A stretch of 38,484 nt of DNA. Source: Streptosporangiaceae bacterium (GTDB lineage: Bacteria; Actinomycetota; Actinomycetes; Streptosporangiales; Streptosporangiaceae). The stretch lies in NCBI GenBank assembly GCA_019245115.1, contig JAFARZ010000119.1, positions 1 through 38,484 on the forward strand, in the 5' to 3' direction. The position numbers and the translations under genes were made by a program. Position 1 is the stretch's first letter, and each line of letters begins with the position of its first letter. Below the pieces are notes generated by a model that was not told the DNA's origin, searched no databases, and worked only from the letters and a program-made list of their open reading frames with translations. Shown piece by piece: positions 26,844-35,057 of the stretch.

Positions 26844-28496
26844 CTACTGACCGATCCTGCGAAGCGCGTCGGCCAGGCCGCGCAGCCCGATGGGGCCGAG
26901 GCCGAGCGCGGCGGTGTGCCAGGACTTCAGGTCGAACCCCGGTCGCCGCCGCGCCTCCTCCCTGGCGGCCAGCCAGGCCCGCTCGCCGAGCTTGTAGGCG
27001 ATCGCCTGTCCCGGCCAGCCGAAGTACCGCACGATCTCGGCGTGCACCCGGTACGGCTCGGCGCGGCCCCGCTCCCGCAGTACCTCGGCGGCCTTGTCGA
27101 ATGTCCACCGCGAGCCGTCGGGCAGCGGCAGGTCGAGGTGCACGCCGATGTCGATGACCACCCGGGCGGCCCGGATCGCCGACCCGCCCAGCATCCCCAG
27201 CCGGGTGCCAGGCTCCTCGAACCAGCCGAGCTCGTCGGCCAGCCGTTCGGCGTACAGTGCCCACCCTTCGCCGTGCCCGCTGACGAAGGTGCTCTTGGCG
27301 AACCTGGACAGGCGGTCCCCGGCCACCCTGGCCGCGCCGTTCTGCAGATGATGTCCTGGCACGCCCTCGTGGAACACCGTCGACAGCTCCGACCAGGTCG
27401 CGAACCTGCTCCGCCCGCTCAGCGGCCACCAGGTGCGGCCGGGCCGGCTCAGGTCTTCGCTCGGCGGTGTGTAGTACGCGGCTCCCGACGTCGAGCCGCG
27501 GGCCAGGACCGCCTCGATGGTGCGCAGCGGTCCGGGAATGTCGAAGTGCACCCCGTTCAGCCGCTCGACCGCCTGGTCGTGCCGGTCCTGGAGCCAGGCC
27601 AGGTAGGCATCCTCCCCGTCGACGAACTCGGTCTCGTCCAGGATGGCGGTGGCCTCCGGCACGGTCGCCCCCGGCCTGACCTCCGCCGCCTCCGCGGCCA
27701 TCTCCGCTTCGATGCGCTCGAGTTCCGCCCAGCCCCACTCATACGCTTCGGCCAGATCGACGTCCGCACCGAGGCTGAGCCGTGCGCCGATCGCATACCG
27801 GTCCGCACCGACTCCATCGGCCGGCGTGGCCCGCGGCGCGTACTCCTCGCGCAGGTACCGTGCGATCTCCGCGAAGCCCCGGTTGGCCTGGGCGGCGGCC
27901 TCTGCCAGCTCCGCCGCCAGGGGCCCGTCACCGTAGCTGGCCACCAGCGCGTCATGCGTGCCCACGTAGCGCTCCGCCTGGATGGCTCCCTCGAGCGCCT
28001 GGCGTCGTGCCGCGGGCAGGCCCGCGGCGAGGCCGGCGTCGAGGCTGCTCCGCCAGCTCCGGAACATCTGTGGTGTCGCCCGCATCCGCGCCGCGATGTT
28101 CCGCCAGTCATCGTCGTTGTCACGGGGCAGCAGGTCGACGCTGTCCCGTATGCCATTGACCCGGCCGAACGGGGTGCTCAGCTGGCGCAGCGGCTCCTCC
28201 GCCTGATGCCACGCCAGCTCAGCCTCCAGCCGTTCCCGCAGGTAACCGGCGGCCAGCCGATCCGCCTCCGACGTCTCGTCCGTGCGGTCAAGCTCGGCCA
28301 GCGTCGCGGCGGCCAGCTCCGCTCGTGCGGCGTGACCTTCGGGGCTGTAGTCGGTGGCCGCGCCGAAAACGATTTTTCCGGGGGGATGCGCTCCCCCCGT
28401 ACTCCCCTCGCTAATCCCGCGCATCCCGGCGGCTACCGGATCCAGCGCCGCCCACCGCGTGATGTATTCGTCGCATAGCCGGAAAACTGGCGTCAT
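26844..28496 (-). CDS. DUF885-family putative metallopeptidase/hydrolase
   Basis: A 550-residue DUF885 protein. The putative zinc motif is FHEGVPGHHLQ (H376, E377 and H382/H383), followed by SGHGEGWALYAERLADELG, whose Glu is a likely further ligand, and by the conserved WPGQAIAYKLGERAW. No signal peptide is present, so it is probably cytosolic. The family is thought to include peptidases, but the substrate is unknown. The ATG at 28496 has AGGGTG about five bases upstream. A copy of the 33-bp GC hairpin repeat lies within the first 40 codons and encodes part of EGSTGGAHPPGK, an extra Gly/Pro/Ser loop. Confidence 0.88.
   Translation of the reverse strand: MTPVFRLCDEYITRWAALDPVAAGMRGISEGSTGGAHPPGKIVFGAATDYSPEGHAARAELAAATLAELDRTDETSEADRLAAGYLRERLEAELAWHQAEEPLRQLSTPFGRVNGIRDSVDLLPRDNDDDWRNIAARMRATPQMFRSWRSSLDAGLAAGLPAARRQALEGAIQAERYVGTHDALVASYGDGPLAAELAEAAAQANRGFAEIARYLREEYAPRATPADGVGADRYAIGARLSLGADVDLAEAYEWGWAELERIEAEMAAEAAEVRPGATVPEATAILDETEFVDGEDAYLAWLQDRHDQAVERLNGVHFDIPGPLRTIEAVLARGSTSGAAYYTPPSEDLSRPGRTWWPLSGRSRFATWSELSTVFHEGVPGHHLQNGAARVAGDRLSRFAKSTFVSGHGEGWALYAERLADELGWFEEPGTRLGMLGGSAIRAARVVIDIGVHLDLPLPDGSRWTFDKAAEVLRERGRAEPYRVHAEIVRYFGWPGQAIAYKLGERAWLAAREEARRRPGFDLKSWHTAALGLGPIGLRGLADALRRIGQ
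28378..28410 (+). repeat. 33-bp dispersed GC hairpin repeat, copy C (inside the DUF885 gene)
   Basis: CCGGGGGG-ATGCGCT-CCCCCC-GT-ACTCCCCTCG: the same stem, loop length and C-rich tail as the copies at 15422 and 19016, with one change in the tail. It is in frame near the start of the gene (about residues 29-40) and so was tolerated as a short Gly/Ser/Pro insertion. Confidence 0.7.
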
Positions 28497-28948
28497 GCCA
28501 GCACCCTAGCCGCCAGCGCTCGCAAGCCGCTGTCGCGCCCTCGATCCCGCCGCGAGCCTGGAGGGACATCATCGACATGATGCGCATTCAGCCCACAACG
28601 GAAACTACGGTCATGTCGCCAGAAATCGCAGTCCTGGACCGCTCTGCCCCGCTCGTTCCTTTTTAACCGAACGGACGGTGGCAATTCCCCCTCATGATGT
28701 TTATACGTGCTGCGGCGGAACCCTAAATCCGAGTGCGCACGACCATACTCAATTCCTGTCAACTCGCAATTAGTGGCCAGTATTTAATCCCGGGTAGGGC
28801 CTGGTAGCAGGCCGGTAGATGCATTACTCTGCAGGTGAAGCGGTGATTTTGCCGTATCGAGACGCGAAAGGACTACCCTAACGAGTATCGCCGCTTATGA
28901 TGGTGGGCCATGACGCTAGTGGATCAGGCTTACCCTGGGGAGGCTTGA
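28497..28948. other. AT-richer divergent intergenic region
   Basis: These 452 bases separate the DUF885 gene (minus) from the alpha/beta hydrolase (plus). From about 28590 to 28900 the base composition is clearly less GC-rich than the genes around it. A TATGAT word at 28896-28901 could be a -10 element for the hydrolase, although no good -35 precedes it. A minus-strand open frame at 28493-28762 starts with TTG and has codon use unlike a gene. Confidence 0.5.
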
Positions 28949-30055
28949 GTGACAGAGGCGATACCCGCGCCAGGCGGGCGTCACCTCGCTGTGGACTGCA
29001 TCGGAGCACCGGACGGCGGCCTTCCGGTCTTCCTGCTGCACGGCACTCCCGGTAGCCGGCGCGGACCACGGCCACGACCGGGCGTCCTGTACCGGCTGGG
29101 CATCCGGCTTATCTGCTACGACAGGCCCGGCTATGGCGGTTCCGACCGGTATCCCGGCCGGAGCGTCGCCGACGCCGCGGCAGACGTGGCGGCGATCGCC
29201 GATGCCCTGGGCATCGGCACGTTCAGCGTGGTCGGCCGCTCGGGAGGTGCTCCGCACGCACTTGCCTGCGCTGCTCTGCTCGGCGACCGGGTCGAGAGCG
29301 TCGCGACGCTGGTCGGTCTCGCCCCCCCGGACGCGCCGGACCTGGACTGGTATGAGGGCATGGCGTCCTCGAACACGGCCGGGTACGGACGCGCCGACGC
29401 CGATCCCGACGCGATCGCGGAAGCCCTGGCCGAGCGCAGCCGGCTGATCCGCGACGATCCGGAACTTCTGCTGCGGGACCTCCGCCCGGAGCTCACGGCG
29501 GCCGACCGGAGGATCGTCGACGACGTGGCCATCCAGCGGCTGCTCACCGACACCTACTCCGAAGCGGTCCGGCACGGCGCTCACGGCTGGGTCGACGATA
29601 CGCTCGCGCTCCGCAGGAAGTGGATGTTCGAGCTGTCCGCGATAACGTGCCCGGTGCTGATCTGGCACGGCGTTGACGACGTGTTCTCGCCGGTGGGCCA
29701 TGCCCGGTGGCTGGCCGACCACATCCAGGCGGGCCGCGACGACGCCCCGGTCCGGGTCGTGCTCAAGCGGGACGCGGCGCACTTCGACGCGATGGAGGTC
29801 CTGCCGGACATCCTCGTCTGGATGAAGGGCGTCCGCGGCTCAGAACGGCTGAGGATCCAGCGCCCGCACCAGCTTGCGTCCGCTGCTGAGCGTCCCGATC
29901 GTGGGATGTCCGTCACCGAGCAGCCTCGCGAGCTGATCGATCGCCGCGGCGCGGCGCTCGGACGCCGAGTGGTCGCCGAGCTGTTCCCGGGTGAGCTCGA
30001 GGTTGACCCGGCAGCGCAGCGTGTCCGGGTGCCCGGATCCCAGGATGCGGACTAG
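28949..30055 (+). CDS. Alpha/beta-fold hydrolase with an antisense-derived C-terminal tail
   Basis: An alpha/beta hydrolase whose core covers about residues 1-295. Visible are the oxyanion-loop motif LLHGTPGSR (residues 29-37), the nucleophile elbow VVGRSGGAPH with S98, the acid in IWHGVDDVFSP, and the His in RDAAHFDAM. The substrate is unknown. The GTG at 28949 has GGGAGG five bases upstream. The core ends near 29835, but no stop occurs until 30055, so the predicted product (368 residues) gains about 70 Arg/Pro-rich residues encoded opposite the end of fxsT. The lost stop may be natural or reflect a small frameshift. It is not in the FxSxx operon, as it lies on the other strand. Confidence 0.85.
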   Translation: MTEAIPAPGGRHLAVDCIGAPDGGLPVFLLHGTPGSRRGPRPRPGVLYRLGIRLICYDRPGYGGSDRYPGRSVADAAADVAAIADALGIGTFSVVGRSGGAPHALACAALLGDRVESVATLVGLAPPDAPDLDWYEGMASSNTAGYGRADADPDAIAEALAERSRLIRDDPELLLRDLRPELTAADRRIVDDVAIQRLLTDTYSEAVRHGAHGWVDDTLALRRKWMFELSAITCPVLIWHGVDDVFSPVGHARWLADHIQAGRDDAPVRVVLKRDAAHFDAMEVLPDILVWMKGVRGSERLRIQRPHQLASAAERPDRGMSVTEQPRELIDRRGAALGRRVVAELFPGELEVDPAAQRVRVPGSQDAD

Positions 30056-33000
30056 CGCTTCGAGGGTGCGGACGCACAGACGCTCGGCTTGTTCCAGATG
30101 GCCCTGATCGGCCAGCAGCGTGCTATGCGACATCTGGGCGGCCAGCGTGTAGGGATGTGCGTCACCCAGCACGGCGGCCAGGCCGGTTATGGCCTCCTGG
30201 ATGGCGGTGATCGCTTCGCCGGCCTGCGTGACGCGCAGCACGGCAGCCAGGTCCACCTGGCAGACCAGCGTGTGCGGGTGCAGCGGCCCCAGGCGCTGGG
30301 AGTACGCGGCCAGCACCTGCCGGATGTCCGCCGTCGCTTCCTCGAACCGGTCCATGGTCAGCAGGTTCGCCGCGTTGCTGAGACGGCAGGCGAGTACCTC
30401 GCCGCTCGAGCCGCCGAACCTCCTGGTGAGCATGCCGAGGGCGGTGTGGAACATGGTGTCGGCCTCGGCCAGGCGGCCGGCGCTGCGCAACGTGATACCG
30501 AGCAGCACCTGCATGTCCAGCGCATCAGGGGAGTCCGTGCCGAGAACCTCGGCCGTCGTCCGGTGGGTCTCCTCGATCCTGGCCAGCGCCTCGGGGTACT
30601 CACCCGCCTCGAGCAGGTCACGGGCGATGTTCCGGGCCGAGGCCAGCGTCTGGGGATTACGAGGGCCGAGTACCGTGCGCCGTCGCTCATAGGTGTCCGA
30701 GTCCACCCGGAGCGCCGCCGTGATGTCGCCGGTGAGCCGCAAGGTGACGGCCAGGTTGTTGGCCGCGAGCAGCGTCCGCGGATGGTCGTCACCGTACAGC
30801 GCGGTCCACGCCGGGTAGGTCCGCTGGTCCATCTCCAGCGCCTCCCGGTACTGTCCGACGGCACGCAGGTCGCCGGCCAGCGAGCCGGCCGTCATCAGCG
30901 TGTGCGGGTGATCCTGGCCGAGCAGCTGGGTCTGTTCCGCCAGCGTGGCGGTGTTCAGCTCGCGTGCTTGCGCATAGCGCCCCTGGCTGCGCAGGATGTT
31001 ACCCAGATTGAAGCGAAGCTGGAGTATCTGCCGGCGCAGCACCCGGCTGGCCGCCGAATCGGCCGCCGCCTCCAGCTCAGTCCAGCACGCGTCGGTCTCC
31101 TCGGCCAGCCTGGCCCCGCGGTCCAGGTCGCCGCGCAGCCACAGGTACCGTACCCGGTCGATGAACAGCTGCCGGACCGCTTCGACCGAGGAGCTCGCCG
31201 CCTGCGATGGCGCAAGATGCGGCCAGATGAGCCGGTACCCATCCCAGGTCCCGGGATCGTCGACGTCGGTGCCCGGACGGCCCGCGACGAGAACGCCGTG
31301 CACCGCCTCGCGGGCTACCGCGAGCTGGTCCGCGGACATCCGGGAGCGCACGACCTCCTGCACCAGGAGGTGGACGATGATCTCTCGCGCGGCGGCGTCG
31401 TGCTTGATCAGCGCCAGCCGGTTGATCTCCTGAACGACCCGGGCGATCACCATCGTCTCCGACAGCGCGGGGTCAAGCGGCTCCAGCACTCGCGACACTT
31501 CCGCCGAGTACAGCAGGCCGAGCGAGATGCGGGACGCCATCACCGAGCACAGCTCGAACAGCCGGGCGGCCGCGGGCGAGGATTGGGCGAGCCGGTTGAG
31601 CGACACGTTCCACACCTGGGAAATGGGGACCTGACCGGGCAGCTCGCTCTCGGAAAGCACCCGTTGCGGCTGGCGCTCCAGCTCCTGGAGGTAGTCCGTG
31701 ACGGTGTAGCTCGTCGTGGCCAGCCACGCGCCGGCCGTGGCCACGGCCAGTGGCAGGTAACCCACCGCCGCCGCGATCTTGGCCGCCTCGGCGCGGTCTA
31801 TCGCCGGTACCCGCTGCCGCAGGTGCGCGACGCTTTCCTCGCGGCTGAACACGTCGACCAGCAGTTGGCTGGCGCCACGTTCGGTCCAGGCCCGGCTGCG
31901 CGAGGTGATCAGGACGTGGCCGCCGCCCTTCGGCAGGAACGGCGCGATCGCCTCGACCTCGTCGGCGTTGTCATAGATCAGCAGCCATCTCGGACCGCCC
32001 TGGCCGAGCAGGTCAAGCACCTGGCTGGCCACCACTCCCGAATCCGCGCTGGCCAGCACGTTCATGCCGAAGACGTTCCGCAACTGCACGCCGAGGTCGG
32101 CCAGCGCGGCGTCGACGAACGCCGGGTCACCGCAGTCTATCCACCACACAACGTCATAGTCGGTCTTGAACCGGTGCACGTATTCAAGCGATACCTGTGT
32201 CTTGCCGACGCCGCCGAGGCCGCCGACGGCCACCCGGCCGGCTCCGGGCGCCCGTAGCATGTCCCGGAGCGTGCCGAGGTCATCCTCGCGGCCCGTGAAC
32301 TGGACATTGCGAGCGGGAGCGGTGAAGATCTTCGGCTCCACCCCCGGGAAGCTGGTCCCCGCGACGGCCGGGATCTCGGCGCTCGGCCTGCCGCTGAGCC
32401 CGAACAGCCGCCGCAGCCGCTCGGTTGCCTCGCCCTGCGGCAGGCCGGCCAGGAACACCGGCGTCGCGGCGGCGAGCTCGCTCAGCGGAGCTGACGTGGA
32501 CTGGGACACATAAACGGCCAGGTCCAGGGTCTCGGTGGGCAGCGTAAGCCGGTGCCGCCGAGCCAGGTAGGCCGCCGACACCACGATCAGCGTCCGGGAG
32601 TTCCGCAGCTGGCCGAGGCCGTCGCCCGCGCCGGGCGTGCCGCCGTCGGCGCCGAGACGTTGCAGGCTGACGTCTATCCCGGCGTCGCTCAGCACGGCGG
32701 CGATCCACTCCGCCCATACCTGATCCTCGGCCAGGGACTCGACCACGATCCGCTCACCCGACAGCGGTGCGCCCCTGGTGAACTTGGCCATGGTCCGCTC
32801 GCGGAGCTGCTCGTCCATCGGCGGCAGGCTGGTCACCGTTCCCGAGGTTATGTACGCGGTCAGGCGTTCGAAGGACGCGAGCAGCGTGCTCGGCACCCCG
32901 GGGGGGTCGCCGAACACCGCCAGGGTTTCCTCGTACGCGTAAAAGGCCTGGTACGGCACCTCGGTGGACGCCCAGTACTCCCGTCGTACCGCATCAGCCA

Positions 33001-33784
33001 GGCCTTCCGGCAGGCCGACGAAGTGCCGCATGGCGACCAGGCGGCCGGTGTCCGCCTTCTCTTTCTCGGCCCGGTCGATGCGCATCGGCACCGGCAGCAC
33101 CCGGATGACCCGATTGCCGTGCAGCTGCCGCTGCCTGACCAGCTGGGCGACCTTGGCCGCGCCCTCGATACCCTGGGTGCTGAGCGTGAAGCAGTCGACC
33201 AGCACGTCCGGAAGGTGCAGCGTGCAGATGTCCGCGATATCGCTGAGCCCGGTGCGGCTGTCGATGAGCACGTAGTCGTAGTTGTCCCTCATGTCCTCGC
33301 GTAGTGCGTCGAGGAATTCCCCGCCGCTCAGCGACTCGTAGAAGCTGTCCCAGTCCAGCGCGGACAGCGTGGCCACGTAGTCCCGGTTCTGCTTGCCCGG
33401 GGAGAGGAAGTCGAGGCTGCCGCCGTCCGGGAACTCCCAGTCCAGCGAGAACGCGTAGCGTTGCACGCGAGACAGGTCGCCGATGATCTCGCTGCGCCTG
33501 GCCGGCTCGGTCTTCTTCGCCACGCGTTCGTAGTCGCGGATCATGTCGATGATCCCGGGCTCATGGCGGACTTCCCGCCCACCCAGGAACGGCTGGAAGA
33601 ACCGGTCCAGGCCGGGTGATTCGAGGTCCCAGTCGGCCACCAGCACCCGGTGCCCGTTCGCGGCGAGGATCCAGGCCACGTTGGCCAGCGCCATGGTCCT
33701 GCCCGTGCCGCCCTTATACGAGTAAAACGTCACGATCTGGCCGTGATGTCCGCGTGGCGACGCGTCGGCGGGCAGGTCAGTCAT
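29840..33784 (-). CDS. fxsT: FxsT: ParA-like ATPase / TIR-like / NB-ARC / TPR fusion of the FxSxx-COOH system
   Basis: A 1314-residue protein, the last gene of the FxSxx operon. Domains in order: a ParA/MinD-like ATPase with the deviant Walker A KGGTGRT (24-30) and VADWDLESPGLDRFF; a TIR-like segment at about 345-480 (AEDQVWAEWIAAVLSDAG, then NSRTLIVVSAAYL); an NB-ARC NTPase with P-loop GGLGGVGKT (K528), a Walker B-like LLIYDNADE and HVLITSRS; and TPR repeats from about 940 to 1310 of the 42-residue type (YGDDHPRTLLAANNLAVTL). The ATG at 33784 overlaps the preceding gene by 8 bases and has GAGGAGG six bases upstream; longer frames add a spurious Met-Lys-Pro repeat. It is presumably a signalling or assembly partner; its biochemical role is unknown. 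Confidence 0.92.
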   Translation of the reverse strand: MTDLPADASPRGHHGQIVTFYSYKGGTGRTMALANVAWILAANGHRVLVADWDLESPGLDRFFQPFLGGREVRHEPGIIDMIRDYERVAKKTEPARRSEIIGDLSRVQRYAFSLDWEFPDGGSLDFLSPGKQNRDYVATLSALDWDSFYESLSGGEFLDALREDMRDNYDYVLIDSRTGLSDIADICTLHLPDVLVDCFTLSTQGIEGAAKVAQLVRQRQLHGNRVIRVLPVPMRIDRAEKEKADTGRLVAMRHFVGLPEGLADAVRREYWASTEVPYQAFYAYEETLAVFGDPPGVPSTLLASFERLTAYITSGTVTSLPPMDEQLRERTMAKFTRGAPLSGERIVVESLAEDQVWAEWIAAVLSDAGIDVSLQRLGADGGTPGAGDGLGQLRNSRTLIVVSAAYLARRHRLTLPTETLDLAVYVSQSTSAPLSELAAATPVFLAGLPQGEATERLRRLFGLSGRPSAEIPAVAGTSFPGVEPKIFTAPARNVQFTGREDDLGTLRDMLRAPGAGRVAVGGLGGVGKTQVSLEYVHRFKTDYDVVWWIDCGDPAFVDAALADLGVQLRNVFGMNVLASADSGVVASQVLDLLGQGGPRWLLIYDNADEVEAIAPFLPKGGGHVLITSRSRAWTERGASQLLVDVFSREESVAHLRQRVPAIDRAEAAKIAAAVGYLPLAVATAGAWLATTSYTVTDYLQELERQPQRVLSESELPGQVPISQVWNVSLNRLAQSSPAAARLFELCSVMASRISLGLLYSAEVSRVLEPLDPALSETMVIARVVQEINRLALIKHDAAAREIIVHLLVQEVVRSRMSADQLAVAREAVHGVLVAGRPGTDVDDPGTWDGYRLIWPHLAPSQAASSSVEAVRQLFIDRVRYLWLRGDLDRGARLAEETDACWTELEAAADSAASRVLRRQILQLRFNLGNILRSQGRYAQARELNTATLAEQTQLLGQDHPHTLMTAGSLAGDLRAVGQYREALEMDQRTYPAWTALYGDDHPRTLLAANNLAVTLRLTGDITAALRVDSDTYERRRTVLGPRNPQTLASARNIARDLLEAGEYPEALARIEETHRTTAEVLGTDSPDALDMQVLLGITLRSAGRLAEADTMFHTALGMLTRRFGGSSGEVLACRLSNAANLLTMDRFEEATADIRQVLAAYSQRLGPLHPHTLVCQVDLAAVLRVTQAGEAITAIQEAITGLAAVLGDAHPYTLAAQMSHSTLLADQGHLEQAERLCVRTLEALVRILGSGHPDTLRCRVNLELTREQLGDHSASERRAAAIDQLARLLGDGHPTIGTLSSGRKLVRALDPQPF

Positions 33785-35057
33785 CACGATCCTCCTCAGC
33801 ATGCTCGGCCGGTCTGGTGGCTTCCTCGCCGCTGACCGCTTCATCGGCTTCATCGGCTTCATCGGCGCGCAGCCGCAGCCGGGAACCGGACGGCGGGGTG
33901 GCACGATGGATCGGCCCGAGGCGCAGATACTGCCGCTCGGCCTCGGCGACCAGTGATGGCATCAGCGCCACGAACCTCTCCAGCGAGGCGATCCCGGCGG
34001 CGGCCTCCGGCACTCCGGAACGGGCCGGGCGGGCCGCCGGGGCGGCGACCTCAGTCAGGCCGAGGATAGCCTGAACGCGCTCGGCAAGCTCGGCTTCGCG
34101 CGGGTCGGCCTCGTGGCTGCGTACCAGCACCGGCAGGGTCCAGGGCGGCAGTACCTCGGCCGCCTGCTGGAGCGCGCGGCGGCCGCTCTCCTCGGCGGCG
34201 AACTCCGGGTCGATAAGGATGACGCCCGGATCGCCGCCCAGTTGCCTGCTCGCTCCGTCCAGGTCGCTGACGCTCGCCCTGAGATCGAACTGCTCGGCCA
34301 GGGTGGCGGCGTACTCCGCGAGCGGCAGCTCCTGGACGTCCGGGAACGGACGCCACGCGGTACCGCTGGGAGCAGCCACGGTGACAGCGAACACCCCGGC
34401 CGAAGCCGCCACGGTAAACGGGCTCCGCACGGAATCGATGCCGGGGGCGGCGGAAGGTGCCAGCGGCGAGGTTTCCGCCACCTTCACGATGTGCCCGGCG
34501 AGGCGATTGACGATCCTGGCGTACGAGGCGCGGTAGGGCTTGAGCCGGAGCAGGGCCTGCAGCCCGTTCTCGGCGTACCCGTCCTGCCCGGCGCCGAGCG
34601 CCAGGGCCTGGTCAAGGCCCGGCTCGTCCTGCCCGGGCGGCAGCGGGATCCACAGCACCGGCGCGAACCGCTCGAGCGGGTTCCGCACCCCGGCCTCGGT
34701 CATCCGGTGCTCGAAGCTGGCCCATTCCCGGCCCGGCCATGACCGCGCGAAATAGCCGGGCGAGTAGAGCGGGACGAACACCTCGGCCGTGCTGAGCGCG
34801 TGGGTCAGCGACGTGCGCCAGTTGGATCCGAGCGGGATCTCCTGGTCGAAGAAACCGGGGGCGAGGCCGCGCCGTCCCGACCACTGACCGCGGACCGCAT
34901 CGGTCAGGTCGTCGAAGAACGCGCGCACCCACTGATCGGGGCTGGCCGACGGGACGCCCGCCAGCGGTGGCGAATGCGCGTAGCTCAGGTAGAAGTAGCT
35001 GGCCCGCGAGTCGGCCGTGGCCGGCTGCGCGACGACTTCGGCTCCGGAACTCATCAC
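33777..35057 (-). CDS. fxsC: FxsC-type TIR-like protein, long paralogue
   Basis: A 426-residue TIR-like protein of the FxSxx system. The N-terminal domain opens with YFYLSYAHSPP, continues with WVRAFFDDLTDAV, GFFDQEIPLGSNW and AEVFVPLYSPGYFARSWPGREWASFEHR, and ends with FAPVLWIPL, the standard FxsC blocks. Residues about 210-350 form a second alpha/beta domain (FAVTVAAPSGTAWRPFP...PPWTLPVLVRSHEADPRE), and the tail is acidic with a DEADEADEA run. I cannot identify a catalytic Glu for NAD cleavage, so enzymatic activity is uncertain. The start (GTG 35057, or ATG 35054) overlaps the stop of the short FxsC gene by 4 or 1 bases. Confidence 0.9.
   Translation of the reverse strand: MMSSGAEVVAQPATADSRASYFYLSYAHSPPLAGVPSASPDQWVRAFFDDLTDAVRGQWSGRRGLAPGFFDQEIPLGSNWRTSLTHALSTAEVFVPLYSPGYFARSWPGREWASFEHRMTEAGVRNPLERFAPVLWIPLPPGQDEPGLDQALALGAGQDGYAENGLQALLRLKPYRASYARIVNRLAGHIVKVAETSPLAPSAAPGIDSVRSPFTVAASAGVFAVTVAAPSGTAWRPFPDVQELPLAEYAATLAEQFDLRASVSDLDGASRQLGGDPGVILIDPEFAAEESGRRALQQAAEVLPPWTLPVLVRSHEADPREAELAERVQAILGLTEVAAPAARPARSGVPEAAAGIASLERFVALMPSLVAEAERQYLRLGPIHRATPPSGSRLRLRADEADEADEAVSGEEATRPAEHAEEDRDD

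Noticed and set aside
26580..28478. Plus-strand open frame of about 632 codons opposite the DUF885 gene
   Set aside because: Antisense shadow; the other strand has complete metal-site motifs.
28493..28762. 89-codon minus-strand frame overlapping the DUF885 start as ATGA
   Set aside because: The overlap is tempting, but it starts with TTG, lacks a ribosome site, and its third codon positions are AT-rich and irregular, unlike real genes here.
30089..32257. Plus-strand open frame of about 722 codons opposite fxsT
   Set aside because: Antisense shadow of the TPR and NB-ARC coding sequence; composition is not protein-like.
33785..33904. N-terminal extension of fxsT with Met-Lys-Pro repeats
   Set aside because: It is the out-of-frame reading of the DEA-repeat tail of the preceding fxsC gene; GAGGAGG marks the ATG at 33784.
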